Source: Mesopusillimonas faecipullorum
GTDB lineage: Bacteria > Pseudomonadota > Gammaproteobacteria > Burkholderiales > Burkholderiaceae_B
Length of the DNA stretch: 64,000 nucleotides
Direction of reading: 5' to 3'
NCBI RefSeq assembly: GCF_020539505.1
Contig: NZ_JACDXW010000002.1
Coordinates: forward strand, 310,001-374,000
The notes beneath the pieces were generated by a model. That model saw nothing but the letters and a program-made list of their open reading frames with translations, was not told the origin of the DNA and ran no database searches. Of this stretch, positions 7,626 through 17,028 are shown piece by piece. The number at the start of each line of letters is the position of its first letter. Within the stretch, counting starts at the first letter, position 1. A program made the position numbers and the translations under genes.

Positions 7626-9889
7626 TAGGCGCGCAGACGCAGGGCATTACTCAGTACGAATACGCTGGATAAGGCCATGGCGCCAGCCGCAAAAATGGGC
7701 GAAAGCAACACGCCGTTAAAGGGGTACAACACCCCTGCCGCTACGGGAATCAGGGCCGTGTTGTAGGCAAAAGCCCAGAACAGGTTCTGGCGAATATTAC
7801 GCAAGGTCGCACGCGACACCCCTATGGCATCGGGCACACCCAGCAAATCGCCGGACATCAACACGACGTCGGCAGCTTCCATGGCCACATCGGTACCCGT
7901 ACCGATGGCAATGCCCACGTCGGCTTCGGCCAAGGCCGGTGCATCGTTGATACCGTCACCCACATAGGCAATCAGCCCGTGGGTGTCACGCAATTTACGT
8001 ACCGCTTCGACTTTGCCGTCGGGCAGCACTTCAGCCACCACTTCGTCTATGCCCAGTTTGCGCGCAATCGCTTCGCCGGTACGACGGTTGTCCCCCGTGA
8101 TCATGACCACTTTGAAGCCCTGTTGGTGCAGGCTGTCTATGGCTTGACGCGTAGTCGGCTTAAGCGGGTCGGCCACCGCGATCATGGCTGCCAGTCGGCC
8201 ATCCAGGGCGGCAAACAAAGGGGTTTTGCCCTCGTCGCCCAGTCGTGCCACTTCCGCCTCGAACACCGAGACATCCAAACCCAGCTTACGCATATAGCGG
8301 TCGGCGCCAACCTTGACGTCCACGCCGTCTACCTGGCCGGTTACGCCAAAACCCGTGACTGACTGAAAGGCTTGGGCGGGCGTCGCCTCGCGACCGTTCG
8401 CCTCTTGTGAGGCCCGCACGATAGCCTGGGCAATAGGATGCTCGGAATGCGCCTCGACCCCGGCGACAGCCGCCAATACCTGGAAACGCTCGAACCCTGC
8501 CGCCAGGATCAGATCGGTCAGTTCAGGCCGGCCTTTGGTGAGCGTGCCGGTTTTATCCACCGCCACGACGCGGGCATCGGCCAAGCGCTGCAGGCTTTCA
8601 CCCTTACGGAAAAAAATGCCCATCTGCGCCGCGCGGCCTGTGCCCACCATGATGGAGGTGGGCGTGGCCAAGCCCATGGCGCATGGGCAGGCAATAATCA
8701 ACACCGCCACGGCATTCACCAAGGCGAATGTCAGTGCAGGCTCGGGGCCCCATAACAACCAGACCCCGCAAGTGATCACAGCAGCCAGCATGACGGCGGG
8801 CACGAACCATAAGGTGATCTTATCCACCAGTGCTTGTATGGGCAGCTTGGAGGTCTGGGCGCGCTCGACCATTTGAATGATCTGCGCCAACACGGTTTCT
8901 TCACCCACGCTTTGGGCCTGCATCATCAGCGCACCCGTTTGATTCAAGGTGCCGCCCACCAGTTCGGCACCCTCTTGCTTTTGCACGGGCACAGGCTCGC
9001 CGCTGATCATGGATTCATCCACGAAGCTGTCGCCACTGATCACCAAGCCATCTACGGGTATGCTTTCGCCCGGACGCACCTGCAAGATGTCGCCGGTTTT
9101 GACCTCTTCGATAGGAATATCGCTGATGGCCCCATCACGCTGCACATGGGCGGTACGGGGCTGCAGCGTGATCAGACGGCGGATGGCGTCTGAGGTACGG
9201 CCTCTGGCCCGGGACTCCAGAAAGCGCCCCAGCAGGATCAGCGTGCAGATGACAGCCGCCGCTTCGTAATACACATGCACCGTGCCCGGCGGCAACCATG
9301 TCGGCGCAAAAGTGGCTACCAGCGAGTACAGATAGGCTGCGCCCGCGCCAACTGCCACCAAAGAATTCATATCCGGCGCCCCGCGCAACAAGGCTGGAAT
9401 ACCCAAAGTAAAAAAGCGCCGCCCCGGGCCCACCAGTACCAGCGTGGTCAAGACAAACTGAATCAGCCAGCTGGTTTGCATGCCGATATTGGCCATCACC
9501 CAATGGTGCATGGCCGGAATCATATGGCTGCCCATTTCGAGTATGAATACCGGCAAGGCCAGTATCAGTGAAATGATCAGCGACTGTTGCAACTGGGCCT
9601 GCTCGGCTTGTTGCTGCTTGGCCAAGCGGTCTTGCGCCTCGCGCTCGTCCAGTATGGCTTCGTAACCGACCTTCTTGACAGCTGCCAAGGCCGCAGCGGC
9701 GTCTGCGGTTCCTTCGAAACGCACATCGACTTTGCCCGTGGCAAGATTGACGTTGGCCTGGGCAACCCCCGGCAACCCGACCAAGGCCCGCTCTACTCTA
9801 CCCACGCACGAGGCACAACTCATGCCCGATACCAGCAGGCTGACGTGCGATGCTTCGCTCTGTGAATTGGGGCTAAGGGTAGAATGCAT
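7595..9889 (-). CDS. copA: Cu(+)-translocating P1B-type ATPase CopA
   Basis: Inner-membrane copper efflux pump of 764 residues. In order it shows one N-terminal heavy-metal-associated domain (GMSCASC near residue 22), membrane helices, the actuator motif SGEP, the intramembrane CPC metal site ([13 protein letters not shown]), the phosphorylation site DKTGTLT, the HP motif in HSEHPIA, and [10 protein letters not shown]. An upstream frame is open, but ATG 9889 has a perfect AGGAG 6 bp before it. The 3' end overlaps yeiH convergently by 31 bp. No CueR gene or copper chaperone is adjacent. Confidence 0.96.
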   Translation of the reverse strand: MHSTLSPNSQSEASHVSLLVSGMSCASCVGRVERALVGLPGVAQANVNLATGKVDVRFEGTADAAAALAAVKKVGYEAILDEREAQDRLAKQQQAEQAQLQQSLIISLILALPVFILEMGSHMIPAMHHWVMANIGMQTSWLIQFVLTTLVLVGPGRRFFTLGIPALLRGAPDMNSLVAVGAGAAYLYSLVATFAPTWLPPGTVHVYYEAAAVICTLILLGRFLESRARGRTSDAIRRLITLQPRTAHVQRDGAISDIPIEEVKTGDILQVRPGESIPVDGLVISGDSFVDESMISGEPVPVQKQEGAELVGGTLNQTGALMMQAQSVGEETVLAQIIQMVERAQTSKLPIQALVDKITLWFVPAVMLAAVITCGVWLLWGPEPALTFALVNAVAVLIIACPCAMGLATPTSIMVGTGRAAQMGIFFRKGESLQRLADARVVAVDKTGTLTKGRPELTDLILAAGFERFQVLAAVAGVEAHSEHPIAQAIVRASQEANGREATPAQAFQSVTGFGVTGQVDGVDVKVGADRYMRKLGLDVSVFEAEVARLGDEGKTPLFAALDGRLAAMIAVADPLKPTTRQAIDSLHQQGFKVVMITGDNRRTGEAIARKLGIDEVVAEVLPDGKVEAVRKLRDTHGLIAYVGDGINDAPALAEADVGIAIGTGTDVAMEAADVVLMSGDLLGVPDAIGVSRATLRNIRQNLFWAFAYNTALIPVAAGVLYPFNGVLLSPIFAAGAMALSSVFVLSNALRLRAYQATHHRVST

Positions 9890-9899
9890 GAAAATCTCC

Positions 9900-9915
9900 T
9901 GCCGTATACACGGCA
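9900..9915. promoter_or_regulatory. Inverted repeat in the copA/ppk2 divergent spacer
   Basis: TGCCGT-ATAC-ACGGCA is a perfect 6+6 bp palindrome just upstream of the copA ribosome-binding site, within the 65-bp spacer shared with the divergent PPK2 gene. It could be an operator. It does not resemble the usual CueR site. Confidence 0.35.
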
Positions 9916-9954
9916 ACCAACAAGCGCTAATAAGATATCTTAAAGCTTCCCGAC

Positions 9955-10899
9955 ATGGCAAAGACGAACTCCACCCCTGGCATCATCGGTAGCAACTACC
10001 TTTTACCCCACGTAGACCGGGGCAACATCGCCCAGTGGCCAAGCTCGACAGAGCTTTTCTACAAGAACAAGCGTGATTACGAAGAACAGCTGGCCGCCTA
10101 TGGCGAACGTCTAAGCAATCGCCAGGAAATGCTGTTTGCCGGCAGCCAACAGGCATTGCTACTGGTGTTTCAGGCCATGGATGCCGCGGGCAAGGATAGC
10201 ACCATCAAAGCCACGTTAACGGGCATCAACCCGCAAGGTTGCGACGTGACCTCATTTCGAGCGCCCAGTGAGCGCGACCTGAGCCACGATTTCCTCTGGA
10301 AAGCGCAGCGGCACCTGCCCAGCCGCGGCATGATGGCCGTCTTTAATCGCTCTTACTACGAAGACGTGCTGGTGGTGCGCGTACACCCCGAGTTCTTGGA
10401 AGGCGCGGGCATGGGGCACCGCATGAACGATCTGAGCGCGCTGTGGCGCGAGCGTTATGCTTCTATTGTCGATTTCGAAGGCCACTTAACACGCAACAAC
10501 ACGCGCGTGGTGAAGTTCTTCCTGAATGTGTCGCCCGAAGAGCAGCGCAAACGCCTGATCGCCCGCCTGGACGACCCCACCAAACACTGGAAATTCGACC
10601 CTTCAGATGTGGCCGAGCGCGGGCACTGGGACGACTACATGCAGGCCTACCAAGATTGTCTGGGCGCCACGCACACCGAAAACTCGCCGTGGTACGTGAT
10701 TCCCGCTGATGACAAAGAAAACATGCGCCTTATCGTCGCCCAGATTCTGCAGGAAACCCTGGACAGCATGAGCCTAAACTACCCCAAGCCGGCCCTGGAT
10801 TTCGAAGTGCAGTCTCAGGTTTGGCGCAAGGCGCTGGGAGACAAGCCCAAGGACAAGGAAAAAGGCAAGAACGGCAAAAACGGCAAGAATACCGACTGA
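9955..10899 (+). CDS. Polyphosphate kinase 2 family nucleotide phosphotransferase
   Basis: Cytoplasmic enzyme of 314 residues that moves phosphate between polyphosphate and nucleotides (AMP, ADP or GDP depending on subclass). It carries Walker A ([11 protein letters not shown] near residue 75), the Walker B region ([16 protein letters not shown]) and the lid segment [16 protein letters not shown]. These match the single-domain PPK2 group often annotated as polyphosphate:nucleotide phosphotransferase. The C-terminal 15 residues are a Lys/Gly/Asn-rich tail. It is divergent from copA across 65 bp, raising possible co-control with copper stress. Nucleotide preference cannot be told here. Confidence 0.9.
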   Translation: MAKTNSTPGIIGSNYLLPHVDRGNIAQWPSSTELFYKNKRDYEEQLAAYGERLSNRQEMLFAGSQQALLLVFQAMDAAGKDSTIKATLTGINPQGCDVTSFRAPSERDLSHDFLWKAQRHLPSRGMMAVFNRSYYEDVLVVRVHPEFLEGAGMGHRMNDLSALWRERYASIVDFEGHLTRNNTRVVKFFLNVSPEEQRKRLIARLDDPTKHWKFDPSDVAERGHWDDYMQAYQDCLGATHTENSPWYVIPADDKENMRLIVAQILQETLDSMSLNYPKPALDFEVQSQVWRKALGDKPKDKEKGKNGKNGKNTD

Positions 10900-10918
10900 G
10901 CCGCGCCGTGCCTGCGTT

Positions 10919-11263
10919 TTAAAGGATGTCGTTCACCACGTCTATCGGACGGCACAGCCGCGTGCCTTTAGGTGTGGTGACAAAAGGCCGATTCAGCAAA
11001 ATGGGGTGGGCCGCTATGGCTTGCAGCAACTGCTCATCGCTTAGCGTCTCGTCGCCAAGCTTAAGCTCGGTGTAGATCGCCTCTTTTGCACGCATGGCCT
11101 CACGTACTGTCAGGCCGGCCGAGCCTATCAGGCTTTCAAGCGCTTGCTCGTTCAGCGGTGTTTTCAGATATTCGACAATATTCGGTTCGACACCGCTGTC
11201 GCGAATCATCTGCAAGGTGTTACGCGAAGTGCTGCAGCGGGGGTTGTGATAAATCGTGATCAT
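10919..11263 (-). CDS. arsC: ArsC family (glutaredoxin-dependent) arsenate reductase-like protein
   Basis: Thioredoxin-fold protein of 114 residues. The active-site motif HNPRCSTSR contains the single reactive Cys (residue 10) of glutaredoxin-linked ArsC, and the later RP segments (LLNRPFV, RLCRP) fit the family. No arsR, arsB or acr3 gene is nearby, so it may be a stand-alone housekeeping member (YffB/ArsC-like) and not part of arsenic resistance. It is convergent with the PPK2 gene, with 19 bp between the stops. Confidence 0.88.
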   Translation of the reverse strand: MITIYHNPRCSTSRNTLQMIRDSGVEPNIVEYLKTPLNEQALESLIGSAGLTVREAMRAKEAIYTELKLGDETLSDEQLLQAIAAHPILLNRPFVTTPKGTRLCRPIDVVNDIL

Positions 11264-11399
11264 GGCAAGGCCCGTTTGAACAAACTGCTCCGCATTCTAC
11301 GGTAAAGATGCGGGGTTTGCCCTGCCCTAGCCGCGCTGCTACAGTACAGTCTTGGTAAGCCTGCCTTTCGGCCAACTCTTTACAAGGGCTGTGTTCCAG

Positions 11400-11891
11400 A
11401 TGTCCGACTTCCATTCTTTGCAGGCACGCGCCATTACCGGCGAATCTGTAGATTTCTCTTCTTTCCGCAATCAGGTCGCGTTGGTCGTCAATGTGGCCTC
11501 TAAATGCGGCTTCACTTCCCAGTACGAAGGCCTGGAAGCGCTCTACCAAGAGTACAAAGACCAAGGTTTTGTCATATTGGGTTTTCCTTGCAACCAGTTT
11601 GGTCACCAAGAACCCGGCAATGCCGTAGAGATCCTGGCCTTTTGCGCTACCACATACAAGGTGAGCTTCCCCTTGTTCGAAAAAATCGACGTTAACGGCC
11701 CCAAGACCCATCCCGTCTATGCCTGGCTCAAAGAACAAAAGCCCGGCATTCTAGACACCGAAGCCATCAAGTGGAATTTCACCAAGTTTCTGATAGGCCG
11801 TGATGGCCAGGTGATAGACCGCTTTGCCCCTACCACTACGCCCGACGCCCTGCGCAAGCCCATTCTGGCCGCTTTGCAAGCGAGCGCCTGA
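11400..11891 (+). CDS. Glutathione peroxidase family protein
   Basis: Thiol peroxidase of the GPx/BtuE family, 163 residues, the typical length of bacterial single-domain members. Catalytic residues are visible: Cys in NVASKCGFT near residue 37, Gln in FPCNQFG near residue 71, and Trp in KWNFTKF near residue 126. Selenocysteine is replaced by Cys, as usual in bacteria. ATG 11400 is preferred over an in-frame TTG at 11352. It heads a compact plus-strand operon with a glutathione transferase gene 24 bp downstream, suggesting joint peroxide and thiol defence. Confidence 0.93.
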   Translation: MSDFHSLQARAITGESVDFSSFRNQVALVVNVASKCGFTSQYEGLEALYQEYKDQGFVILGFPCNQFGHQEPGNAVEILAFCATTYKVSFPLFEKIDVNGPKTHPVYAWLKEQKPGILDTEAIKWNFTKFLIGRDGQVIDRFAPTTTPDALRKPILAALQASA

Positions 11892-11915
11892 CGCTTACTT
11901 TTGCCAACCGACACC

Positions 11916-12617
11916 ATGATAGATCTTTACTATTGGACGACACCCAACGGCCATAAGGTTACGATGTTTCTTGAGGAAACCGGCTTGCCCTACAAGCTGA
12001 TCCCCGTCAATATCGCCAAAGGCCAGCAGTTCGAACCCGATTTTCTCAAGATTGCGCCTAATAACCGGATTCCGGCCATGGTCGACCACCAAGCCGCCGA
12101 AGGCGAAGGCCCGTTGGCCCTGTTTGAGTCGGGCGCCATTCTTTTGTATTTAGCCGAAAAAACCGGCCAGTTTTTACCGCAGGGCCTTCGTGAACGCCAC
12201 GAAACTCTGCAATGGCTGTTCTGGCAAATGGGTGGGCTTGGGCCCATGGCGGGCCAAAATCATCATTTTGCTACCTATGCCACCGAAAAACTGCCCTACG
12301 CCATCCAACGCTATGTGGGGGAAACCGGTCGTTTATACGGCGTGCTGAACAAGCAGCTAGCCGATCGTGAGTTCGTGGCTGGCGAGCACTACTCCATTGC
12401 CGACATGGCTTCCTACCCTTGGATAGTGCCGCACGAGCGCCAGCAGCAGAATCTAGACGACTTCCCCCATTTGAAGCGCTGGTTTCAAGCCATAGCCCAG
12501 CGCCCGGCCACCCAACGCGCCTATGCGCGCGCCCAAGAAATCAATACGCAACCCACTGTGCATGACGAAGAAGCCCGCAAGATACTGTTCGGGCAAAATG
12601 CCGCGACCGTACGCTAA
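11916..12617 (+). CDS. Glutathione S-transferase, YfcG/Ure2p-like
   Basis: Cytosolic GST of 233 residues. The N-terminal thioredoxin-like domain begins MIDLYYWTTPNGHKV and includes NNRIPAMVD and the ESGAILLYLAEK stretch that binds the glutathione gamma-Glu. The helical C-terminal domain contains YSIADMASYPW. The pattern and length match YfcG-type disulfide-bond reductases. ATG 11916 is chosen; an in-frame TTG lies 5 codons upstream. It is the middle gene of the gpx-gst-lipoprotein run. Confidence 0.92.
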   Translation: MIDLYYWTTPNGHKVTMFLEETGLPYKLIPVNIAKGQQFEPDFLKIAPNNRIPAMVDHQAAEGEGPLALFESGAILLYLAEKTGQFLPQGLRERHETLQWLFWQMGGLGPMAGQNHHFATYATEKLPYAIQRYVGETGRLYGVLNKQLADREFVAGEHYSIADMASYPWIVPHERQQQNLDDFPHLKRWFQAIAQRPATQRAYARAQEINTQPTVHDEEARKILFGQNAATVR

Positions 12618-12631
12618 AGCACCAAAGCACC

Positions 12632-13435
12632 ATGACACTCTCATTTCATTACGCTTTACGTCCGCTAGGCGGGCTTATGCTTGCTACGCTGCTGGCTGCG
12701 TGCGCCAGCGGGCCTAAAGATCATGTTTCCCTGATCCCCGCCGGACAAATTGCCCAAGAAAGCAGTAAAGACGGTGTTTTCACACAACCCCGAAAATGGG
12801 AGCGCAAGGCGCCGGGCTGCGAAGGGCAATGCCCCACCATCACGCTGGATTCCTTGGTGTTTCCGGGCAACCCCAAGTTGACCCAGTGGGTAGACGAGGG
12901 TCTGGCGCAGATGACGACGCTTTGGCAAGACCCGCCGCCCGATTACACCAACCTTGCGGGGTTCGAGGCTTATTTCTGGCGTACGGCTGCGCCTAAAGAT
13001 TCTGCCGTGCTGGCTGCCAAGGCGCGCTATCGCAGCCAAGGCCTGACGGTTATCGAGCTGAACACCTGGCAATACATTACCGGAGCCGCCCACGGTATTC
13101 CGGCCACACGCTTCATCAATTGGGATAATCGCACTGATCAACTGATTACCCTGAAAGACATCTTGCTGCCGGGTCAAGCCGGCGCTTATGAAGCAGCCCT
13201 AAGGCAGGCGCACGCGGCGTGGCAAAGCCAGCAGCCAGACGCCCAACTGGATATGCAACAGTTCAAACGCCTGTGGCCGTTTCAGCTGACCGACAATTTT
13301 GCGCTCACCGACACCGGCCTGGTTGTTAAATACGATGCTTATGCCATTGCGCCCTATTCTTCGGGCCAGCCCGAGCTGCTGATTCCCTACAGCGCCTTGC
13401 AAGGCGTGCTTAAGCCCGAATACCTGCCCCAGTAG
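12632..13435 (+). CDS. DUF3298 domain lipoprotein
   Basis: Predicted outer- or inner-membrane-anchored lipoprotein of 267 residues. The signal peptide ends in a lipobox LLAAC with the acylated Cys near residue 25. The rest resembles DUF3298/RsiV-like domains: paired Cys in GCEGQCP near residue 67, then a YITGAAHG motif typical of these proteins and DILLPGQAG. It follows the GST gene by 14 bp, suggesting the same transcript. The function is unknown. Related domains occur in anti-sigma factor RsiV and in lysozyme-binding proteins. Confidence 0.8.
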   Translation: MTLSFHYALRPLGGLMLATLLAACASGPKDHVSLIPAGQIAQESSKDGVFTQPRKWERKAPGCEGQCPTITLDSLVFPGNPKLTQWVDEGLAQMTTLWQDPPPDYTNLAGFEAYFWRTAAPKDSAVLAAKARYRSQGLTVIELNTWQYITGAAHGIPATRFINWDNRTDQLITLKDILLPGQAGAYEAALRQAHAAWQSQQPDAQLDMQQFKRLWPFQLTDNFALTDTGLVVKYDAYAIAPYSSGQPELLIPYSALQGVLKPEYLPQ

Positions 13436-13465
13436 TATTGTGGGGCATGCTTCGCGGCAAGCGCT

Positions 13466-13501
13466 GAAGACGGCGACGCTCTACCAGGTGTCGCCGTCTT
13501 C
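13466..13501. terminator. Perfect 12-bp inverted repeat between convergent genes
   Basis: The stem 13466-13477 with 13490-13501 is perfect, with a 12-nt loop that contains the stop codon of the minus-strand ankyrin gene. No T-tract follows on either side, so termination may be weak or of another type. Confidence 0.45.
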
Positions 13502-14344
13502 GCGTTCGAAGCGTTGAAGGTCAAAGTAAGAGGAATTGCCTTGAGGCGGCTCGCCTTCGGTTTGGGCTGGCTTGGACTCGGCGGGGTTGGGCTGCGCCGG
13601 CACAGGGGCTGCCACGGCCTGGGCAGGCGTGGTTGCAGGAAGCGCTGATTCGCCTTCGACTTGCCTGCGCAAGGCCGCACGTTTGTCTAATTCTCGTTTG
13701 GTAAGGTCTTGCAGCTTGGCAGCCAAAGCATCGTGCTTGCGCACCTTGGCCCAATCCACCGCCGAACGGCTTTCCAGATTGCGCGCAGTAATGTCGGCAC
13801 CCGCCGCCAACAGTACGCGGATGGCTTCTTCACTGCCCCCGTAAGCCGCCATCATGAGGGGTGTCGTGCCGTCGGGCCCGGGCGCATTGACGATGGCCTG
13901 ATGTTTAAGCAACATTCTCATCGTGTCAATTTGCCCGGTAGAAGCCGCGTAATGCAAAGGCGTCCAACCCAGACGATTCACTTGCGCACCCTTGGCAATC
14001 AGCTGCGCAGCCCGCTGCGTTTGGCCTACCACCGCCACATACATCAGTGGGGTTTCGTCTATTTTATTGGTCACATTGACATCGATTTTGCGATGGGCCA
14101 GCAACAGATCAAAACTTTTCCAGGAGTCTTCCCGTACGGCTTGCATGATGGCCGGCATGCCTTCGGCCGTGACGGCATTAGGGTCTACGCCGCGCCGCAG
14201 GCCTTCCCGCACGTCAGAGGCGTGGTCATTCGTCAAGGCAATCCACCAATCTTTTGGGGCAGAGGCTGCACCCATCAAACTAAGACTGAGGCCTAGCAGC
14301 AAAAGCCAGGTCGCGAAGCGGCGAAAACCTATAGAATTTTGCAT
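13481..14344 (-). CDS. Exported ankyrin-repeat protein
   Basis: A 287-residue protein with an N-terminal signal peptide (about 28 residues, ending MGAASA) and four to five ankyrin repeats spanning about residues 35-190. These are recognisable by TPLHYAASTGQ and TPLMMAAYGGSEEAI. A basic helix follows, then a Pro/Ala/Gln-rich tail of low complexity and the ending FDLQRFEREDGDTW. It probably acts in the periplasm as a protein-binding scaffold. A very AT-rich 144-bp region lies upstream. No enzymatic domain is present. Confidence 0.88.
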   Translation of the reverse strand: MQNSIGFRRFATWLLLLGLSLSLMGAASAPKDWWIALTNDHASDVREGLRRGVDPNAVTAEGMPAIMQAVREDSWKSFDLLLAHRKIDVNVTNKIDETPLMYVAVVGQTQRAAQLIAKGAQVNRLGWTPLHYAASTGQIDTMRMLLKHQAIVNAPGPDGTTPLMMAAYGGSEEAIRVLLAAGADITARNLESRSAVDWAKVRKHDALAAKLQDLTKRELDKRAALRRQVEGESALPATTPAQAVAAPVPAQPNPAESKPAQTEGEPPQGNSSYFDLQRFEREDGDTW

Positions 14345-14488
14345 ATTTTCAATATAATCAAATGGTTATATACCAAACCTATAATTCACTCTAAATAATC
14401 TACATTAAGTTTAAAAAAAATTATTCAATTTAAATCATGAGCTTAATGAATAATATCAATGTAAATTATAAGAAGTGTTTCACTGGCC
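14345..14488. promoter_or_regulatory. AT-rich spacer upstream of the ankyrin gene
   Basis: The sequence is strikingly AT-rich compared with the GC-rich neighbours, with runs such as TTTAAAAAAAATTATT near 14410. It separates tatD from the ankyrin gene on the same strand and presumably carries the ankyrin promoter. On the minus strand TATAT/TATAAT-like hexamers occur near 14350-14385. H-NS-type silencing is conceivable. Confidence 0.45.
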
Positions 14489-15259
14489 TTAAGGCTTGGC
14501 TTTGGCGAATAGTTTAAAGAAATTCGCGCGAGTGGCCGCCGCAATTTCCTCTACCTTAAGCCCTTTCAAGTCGGCAATATGTTGAGCCGTATAAGACACC
14601 AACGAGGGGTCGTTCAATTTACCGCGAAAAGGTACGGGCGCCAGAAAAGGGGCGTCCGTTTCTATCAGCAGGCGCTCCAAGGGCATGCGCTGCGCGACGT
14701 CGTGCACCACCTTGGCGCTTTTGAAGGTCACGATGCCAGACAATGAAATATAAAAATTCATGTCCATGGCAGCTTGGGCGACGTCCCAATCCTCGGTAAA
14801 ACAGTGCATCACCCCGCCACACTCGTCAGCGCCCTCTTCGCGCATGATGCGCAGCGTGTCTTCGCTGGCCGCACGGGTATGAATAATCAAGGGTAGCCCG
14901 GCTTGGCGAGCCGCACGAATGTGCACGCGAAAACGTTCGCGCTGCCACTCCAAGGGTTCTGTCAAACGGTAGTAATCCAGGCCGGTTTCACCTATGGCAA
15001 TCACTTTGGGGTGCTGCGCACGCGACACCAAGTCTTCTACCGTAGGTTCTTGTACGTCTTCGTAATCGGGGTGCACCCCCACGGAAGCAAACAAATGTTC
15101 CTGAGTCTCGACCAGTTGCAGCAAAGCCGGCCAGGCAGGCAGATTGACGCTGACTACCAGCGCATGGGTGACGCGTTGGCTTTCCATGCGCGCCAGCACC
15201 TCGGGTAGTTGGCTGGACAAATCGGCAAAGTCGAGATGGCAATGAGAGTCTATAAACAT
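14489..15259 (-). CDS. TatD family metal-dependent hydrolase (YcfH-like)
   Basis: Metal-dependent DNase/hydrolase with a TIM-barrel fold, 256 residues. Metal-binding motifs are in order: DSHCHLDF at the start, GETGLDYYR near residue 92, the IIHTRAA His, HCFTED, and ETDAPFLAP near residue 205. It is last in the minus-strand run mltG-tmk-holB-tatD. The holB-tatD order matches E. coli holB-ycfH. The biological substrate is unsettled for YcfH-type members. Confidence 0.94.
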   Translation of the reverse strand: MFIDSHCHLDFADLSSQLPEVLARMESQRVTHALVVSVNLPAWPALLQLVETQEHLFASVGVHPDYEDVQEPTVEDLVSRAQHPKVIAIGETGLDYYRLTEPLEWQRERFRVHIRAARQAGLPLIIHTRAASEDTLRIMREEGADECGGVMHCFTEDWDVAQAAMDMNFYISLSGIVTFKSAKVVHDVAQRMPLERLLIETDAPFLAPVPFRGKLNDPSLVSYTAQHIADLKGLKVEEIAAATRANFFKLFAKAKP

Positions 15260-15310
15260 GGGTGTTTCCAGAATTCGATACTGTCTGTGGCCTTAGCCCA
15301 AGGCCAATAC

Positions 15311-16366
15311 TTAAACCGCAACCGTGCCGCGACAGGCTTGGCCCAGCCTATGCAGGGTTTTGTAGGCAAACAAGCGCGCATTAAGCGGGTGGCCGGCCAA
15401 GCGGCTTTGGCTGTTCAACCACTTGGCCGCATCAGCGGCGATACGGGCATCGGTGCGCCCTGCCAGCGCGGTCGTCACTTCGCCCAGGCTGGGAAAATAC
15501 CGCACGGGCAAATTCAAAGTGGCAAACTGCAAATCAACGATAAAACGTTGCAAGGTGTCTAGCCAGATTTGTGTGGCTTGAGCCTCTAGCAACTGGGCCA
15601 GTTGCATATAGTCGGGTTCGTCCTCGGCATTGACTGCGTTTGCCCATTGTCGTAGCCAGGCCGGACACACATCATCCGATTCCTGCGAAAAAGCCAAGGC
15701 GTGCAAGGGCGCACCTCCGCGGGCGTCCAGCCAAGCTTCCGGCTGGGCGACCTGCCTGTCTTGCAGCCACTTCAAGGCTGATGTGCGATCGGGCACAGGC
15801 AAAGGCAGGCGGCGGCAGCGCGACACCAAAGTAGGCAGCAGCTTATCTGGCGCATCGGCCACGACAAGAAACAAGGTGTGCTCGGGGGGCTCTTCCAAGA
15901 CCTTCAGCAAAGCGTTGGCCGAGATCATGTTCAGGGCCTCTGCTGGATACAGCACCGCCACTCGCCAGCCACCCCGGTGGGTAGCCGTGTTGAACCAGTC
16001 GTGTAAAGCACGCAGCTGTTCTACGCGTATATCTTTCGAGGCCGATTTACTGCGCGTGCTCTCCTGGCTGTCTTCAGCCGGTGTTTCGCCCTCTTGCTGT
16101 GCCACAGCGTCTGGCCTTATCAAGCGCAGATCGGGATGACTGCCTTTGGCGACCCAATGGCAAGCGGCACAGGCGCCGCAGGCCAAGCCCGCTTGAGGGG
16201 CTTCGCACAGCAAAGCGGCGGCAGCGGCCTTGGCAAATTCGCGCTTGCCTATGCCTGACATGCCGTGAATCAACCAAGCGTGTGAAAAGCGATTGCGGTC
16301 GCCCAGCCAAGCTTGGGCCAGGTCACGTTGCCAAGGCAGAAATTCGGGCATGCCGGCCAAGCTCAT
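15311..16366 (-). CDS. holB: DNA polymerase III subunit delta'
   Basis: Clamp-loader subunit, 351 residues from the chosen start. The N-terminal AAA+ region has a P-loop GMSGIGK near residue 37. A zinc-module cluster of Cys ([18 protein letters not shown]) follows near residues 55-72. [17 protein letters not shown] is the conserved Walker B/sensor region. A poorly conserved insert rich in Glu, Ser and Lys lies near residue 95. The frame is open 10 codons further upstream, but ATG 16366 makes a 4-bp ATGA overlap with the tmk stop, supporting translational coupling. Confidence 0.94.
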   Translation of the reverse strand: MSLAGMPEFLPWQRDLAQAWLGDRNRFSHAWLIHGMSGIGKREFAKAAAAALLCEAPQAGLACGACAACHWVAKGSHPDLRLIRPDAVAQQEGETPAEDSQESTRSKSASKDIRVEQLRALHDWFNTATHRGGWRVAVLYPAEALNMISANALLKVLEEPPEHTLFLVVADAPDKLLPTLVSRCRRLPLPVPDRTSALKWLQDRQVAQPEAWLDARGGAPLHALAFSQESDDVCPAWLRQWANAVNAEDEPDYMQLAQLLEAQATQIWLDTLQRFIVDLQFATLNLPVRYFPSLGEVTTALAGRTDARIAADAAKWLNSQSRLAGHPLNARLFAYKTLHRLGQACRGTVAV

Positions 16367-17028
16367 GGGCGATGCCCCTGCTGGCGCTGACGCCATTGAC
16401 TCAGTAGCTCATCGGCCTGCGCCAGCAATTCGCTGCGCACGGCCTGAATCGACTGGGTGCCATCTAGCACCCTTAGGCGCTGAGGGTCGCCGGCGACCCG
16501 CTCATGGTAGGCCTGACGTGTTCTTTGAAAGAAATCGGCTTGTTCGCGCTCGAAGCGGTCCAGCGTCCGACTTTGCGCCAGGCGTTCGCGCGCCACCTCC
16601 AGGGGCACATCGAATATCCAGGTGCGATCGGGTTGCAGCTGGGGGTGTACCCAGTGCTCAAGCGCGGCCACGCGAGCACCGCCCAGTTGGCGCCCGCCGC
16701 CTTGATAGGCGTAGGTGGCATCGGTGAAGCGATCACACACGACCCAACTGCCGGCCCGCAAAGCGGGAAGTATCAATTGCTGTAAATGCTCGCAGCGCGC
16801 GGCAAACATCAGCAAGGTCTCTGTTTCCAGATGCATGGGCTCGGTCAGCAATAATTCGCGCAGTTTTTCGCCCAAGGGCGTGCCGCCCGGTTCACGCGTA
16901 CTGACAACGTCCAAGCCTTGGGCGTGAAGATGGTCGACCAGCGCCTGTACGTGGGTGCTTTTCCCCGCGCCGTCCAAACCTTCCATGGTGATGAAACATC
17001 CGCGCGTGACGGCATCAAGTTGCATCAT
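16363..17028 (-). CDS. tmk: Thymidylate kinase
   Basis: Phosphorylates dTMP to dTDP with ATP; 221 residues. Motifs: P-loop GLDGAGKST near residue 18, [10 protein letters not shown] (dTMP-binding DR/REPGG), [15 protein letters not shown], and the lid region around REQAD. It starts at ATG 17028, which overlaps the mltG stop as ATGA. The immediately following Met is an alternative start. Its own stop overlaps the holB start the same way, giving a tightly coupled mltG-tmk-holB unit. Confidence 0.96.
   Translation of the reverse strand: MMQLDAVTRGCFITMEGLDGAGKSTHVQALVDHLHAQGLDVVSTREPGGTPLGEKLRELLLTEPMHLETETLLMFAARCEHLQQLILPALRAGSWVVCDRFTDATYAYQGGGRQLGGARVAALEHWVHPQLQPDRTWIFDVPLEVARERLAQSRTLDRFEREQADFFQRTRQAYHERVAGDPQRLRVLDGTQSIQAVRSELLAQADELLSQWRQRQQGHRP

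Noticed and set aside
10919-11263. An arsenic resistance operon
   Set aside because: Only an ArsC-like reductase is present; no arsR, arsB or acr3 lies on either side.
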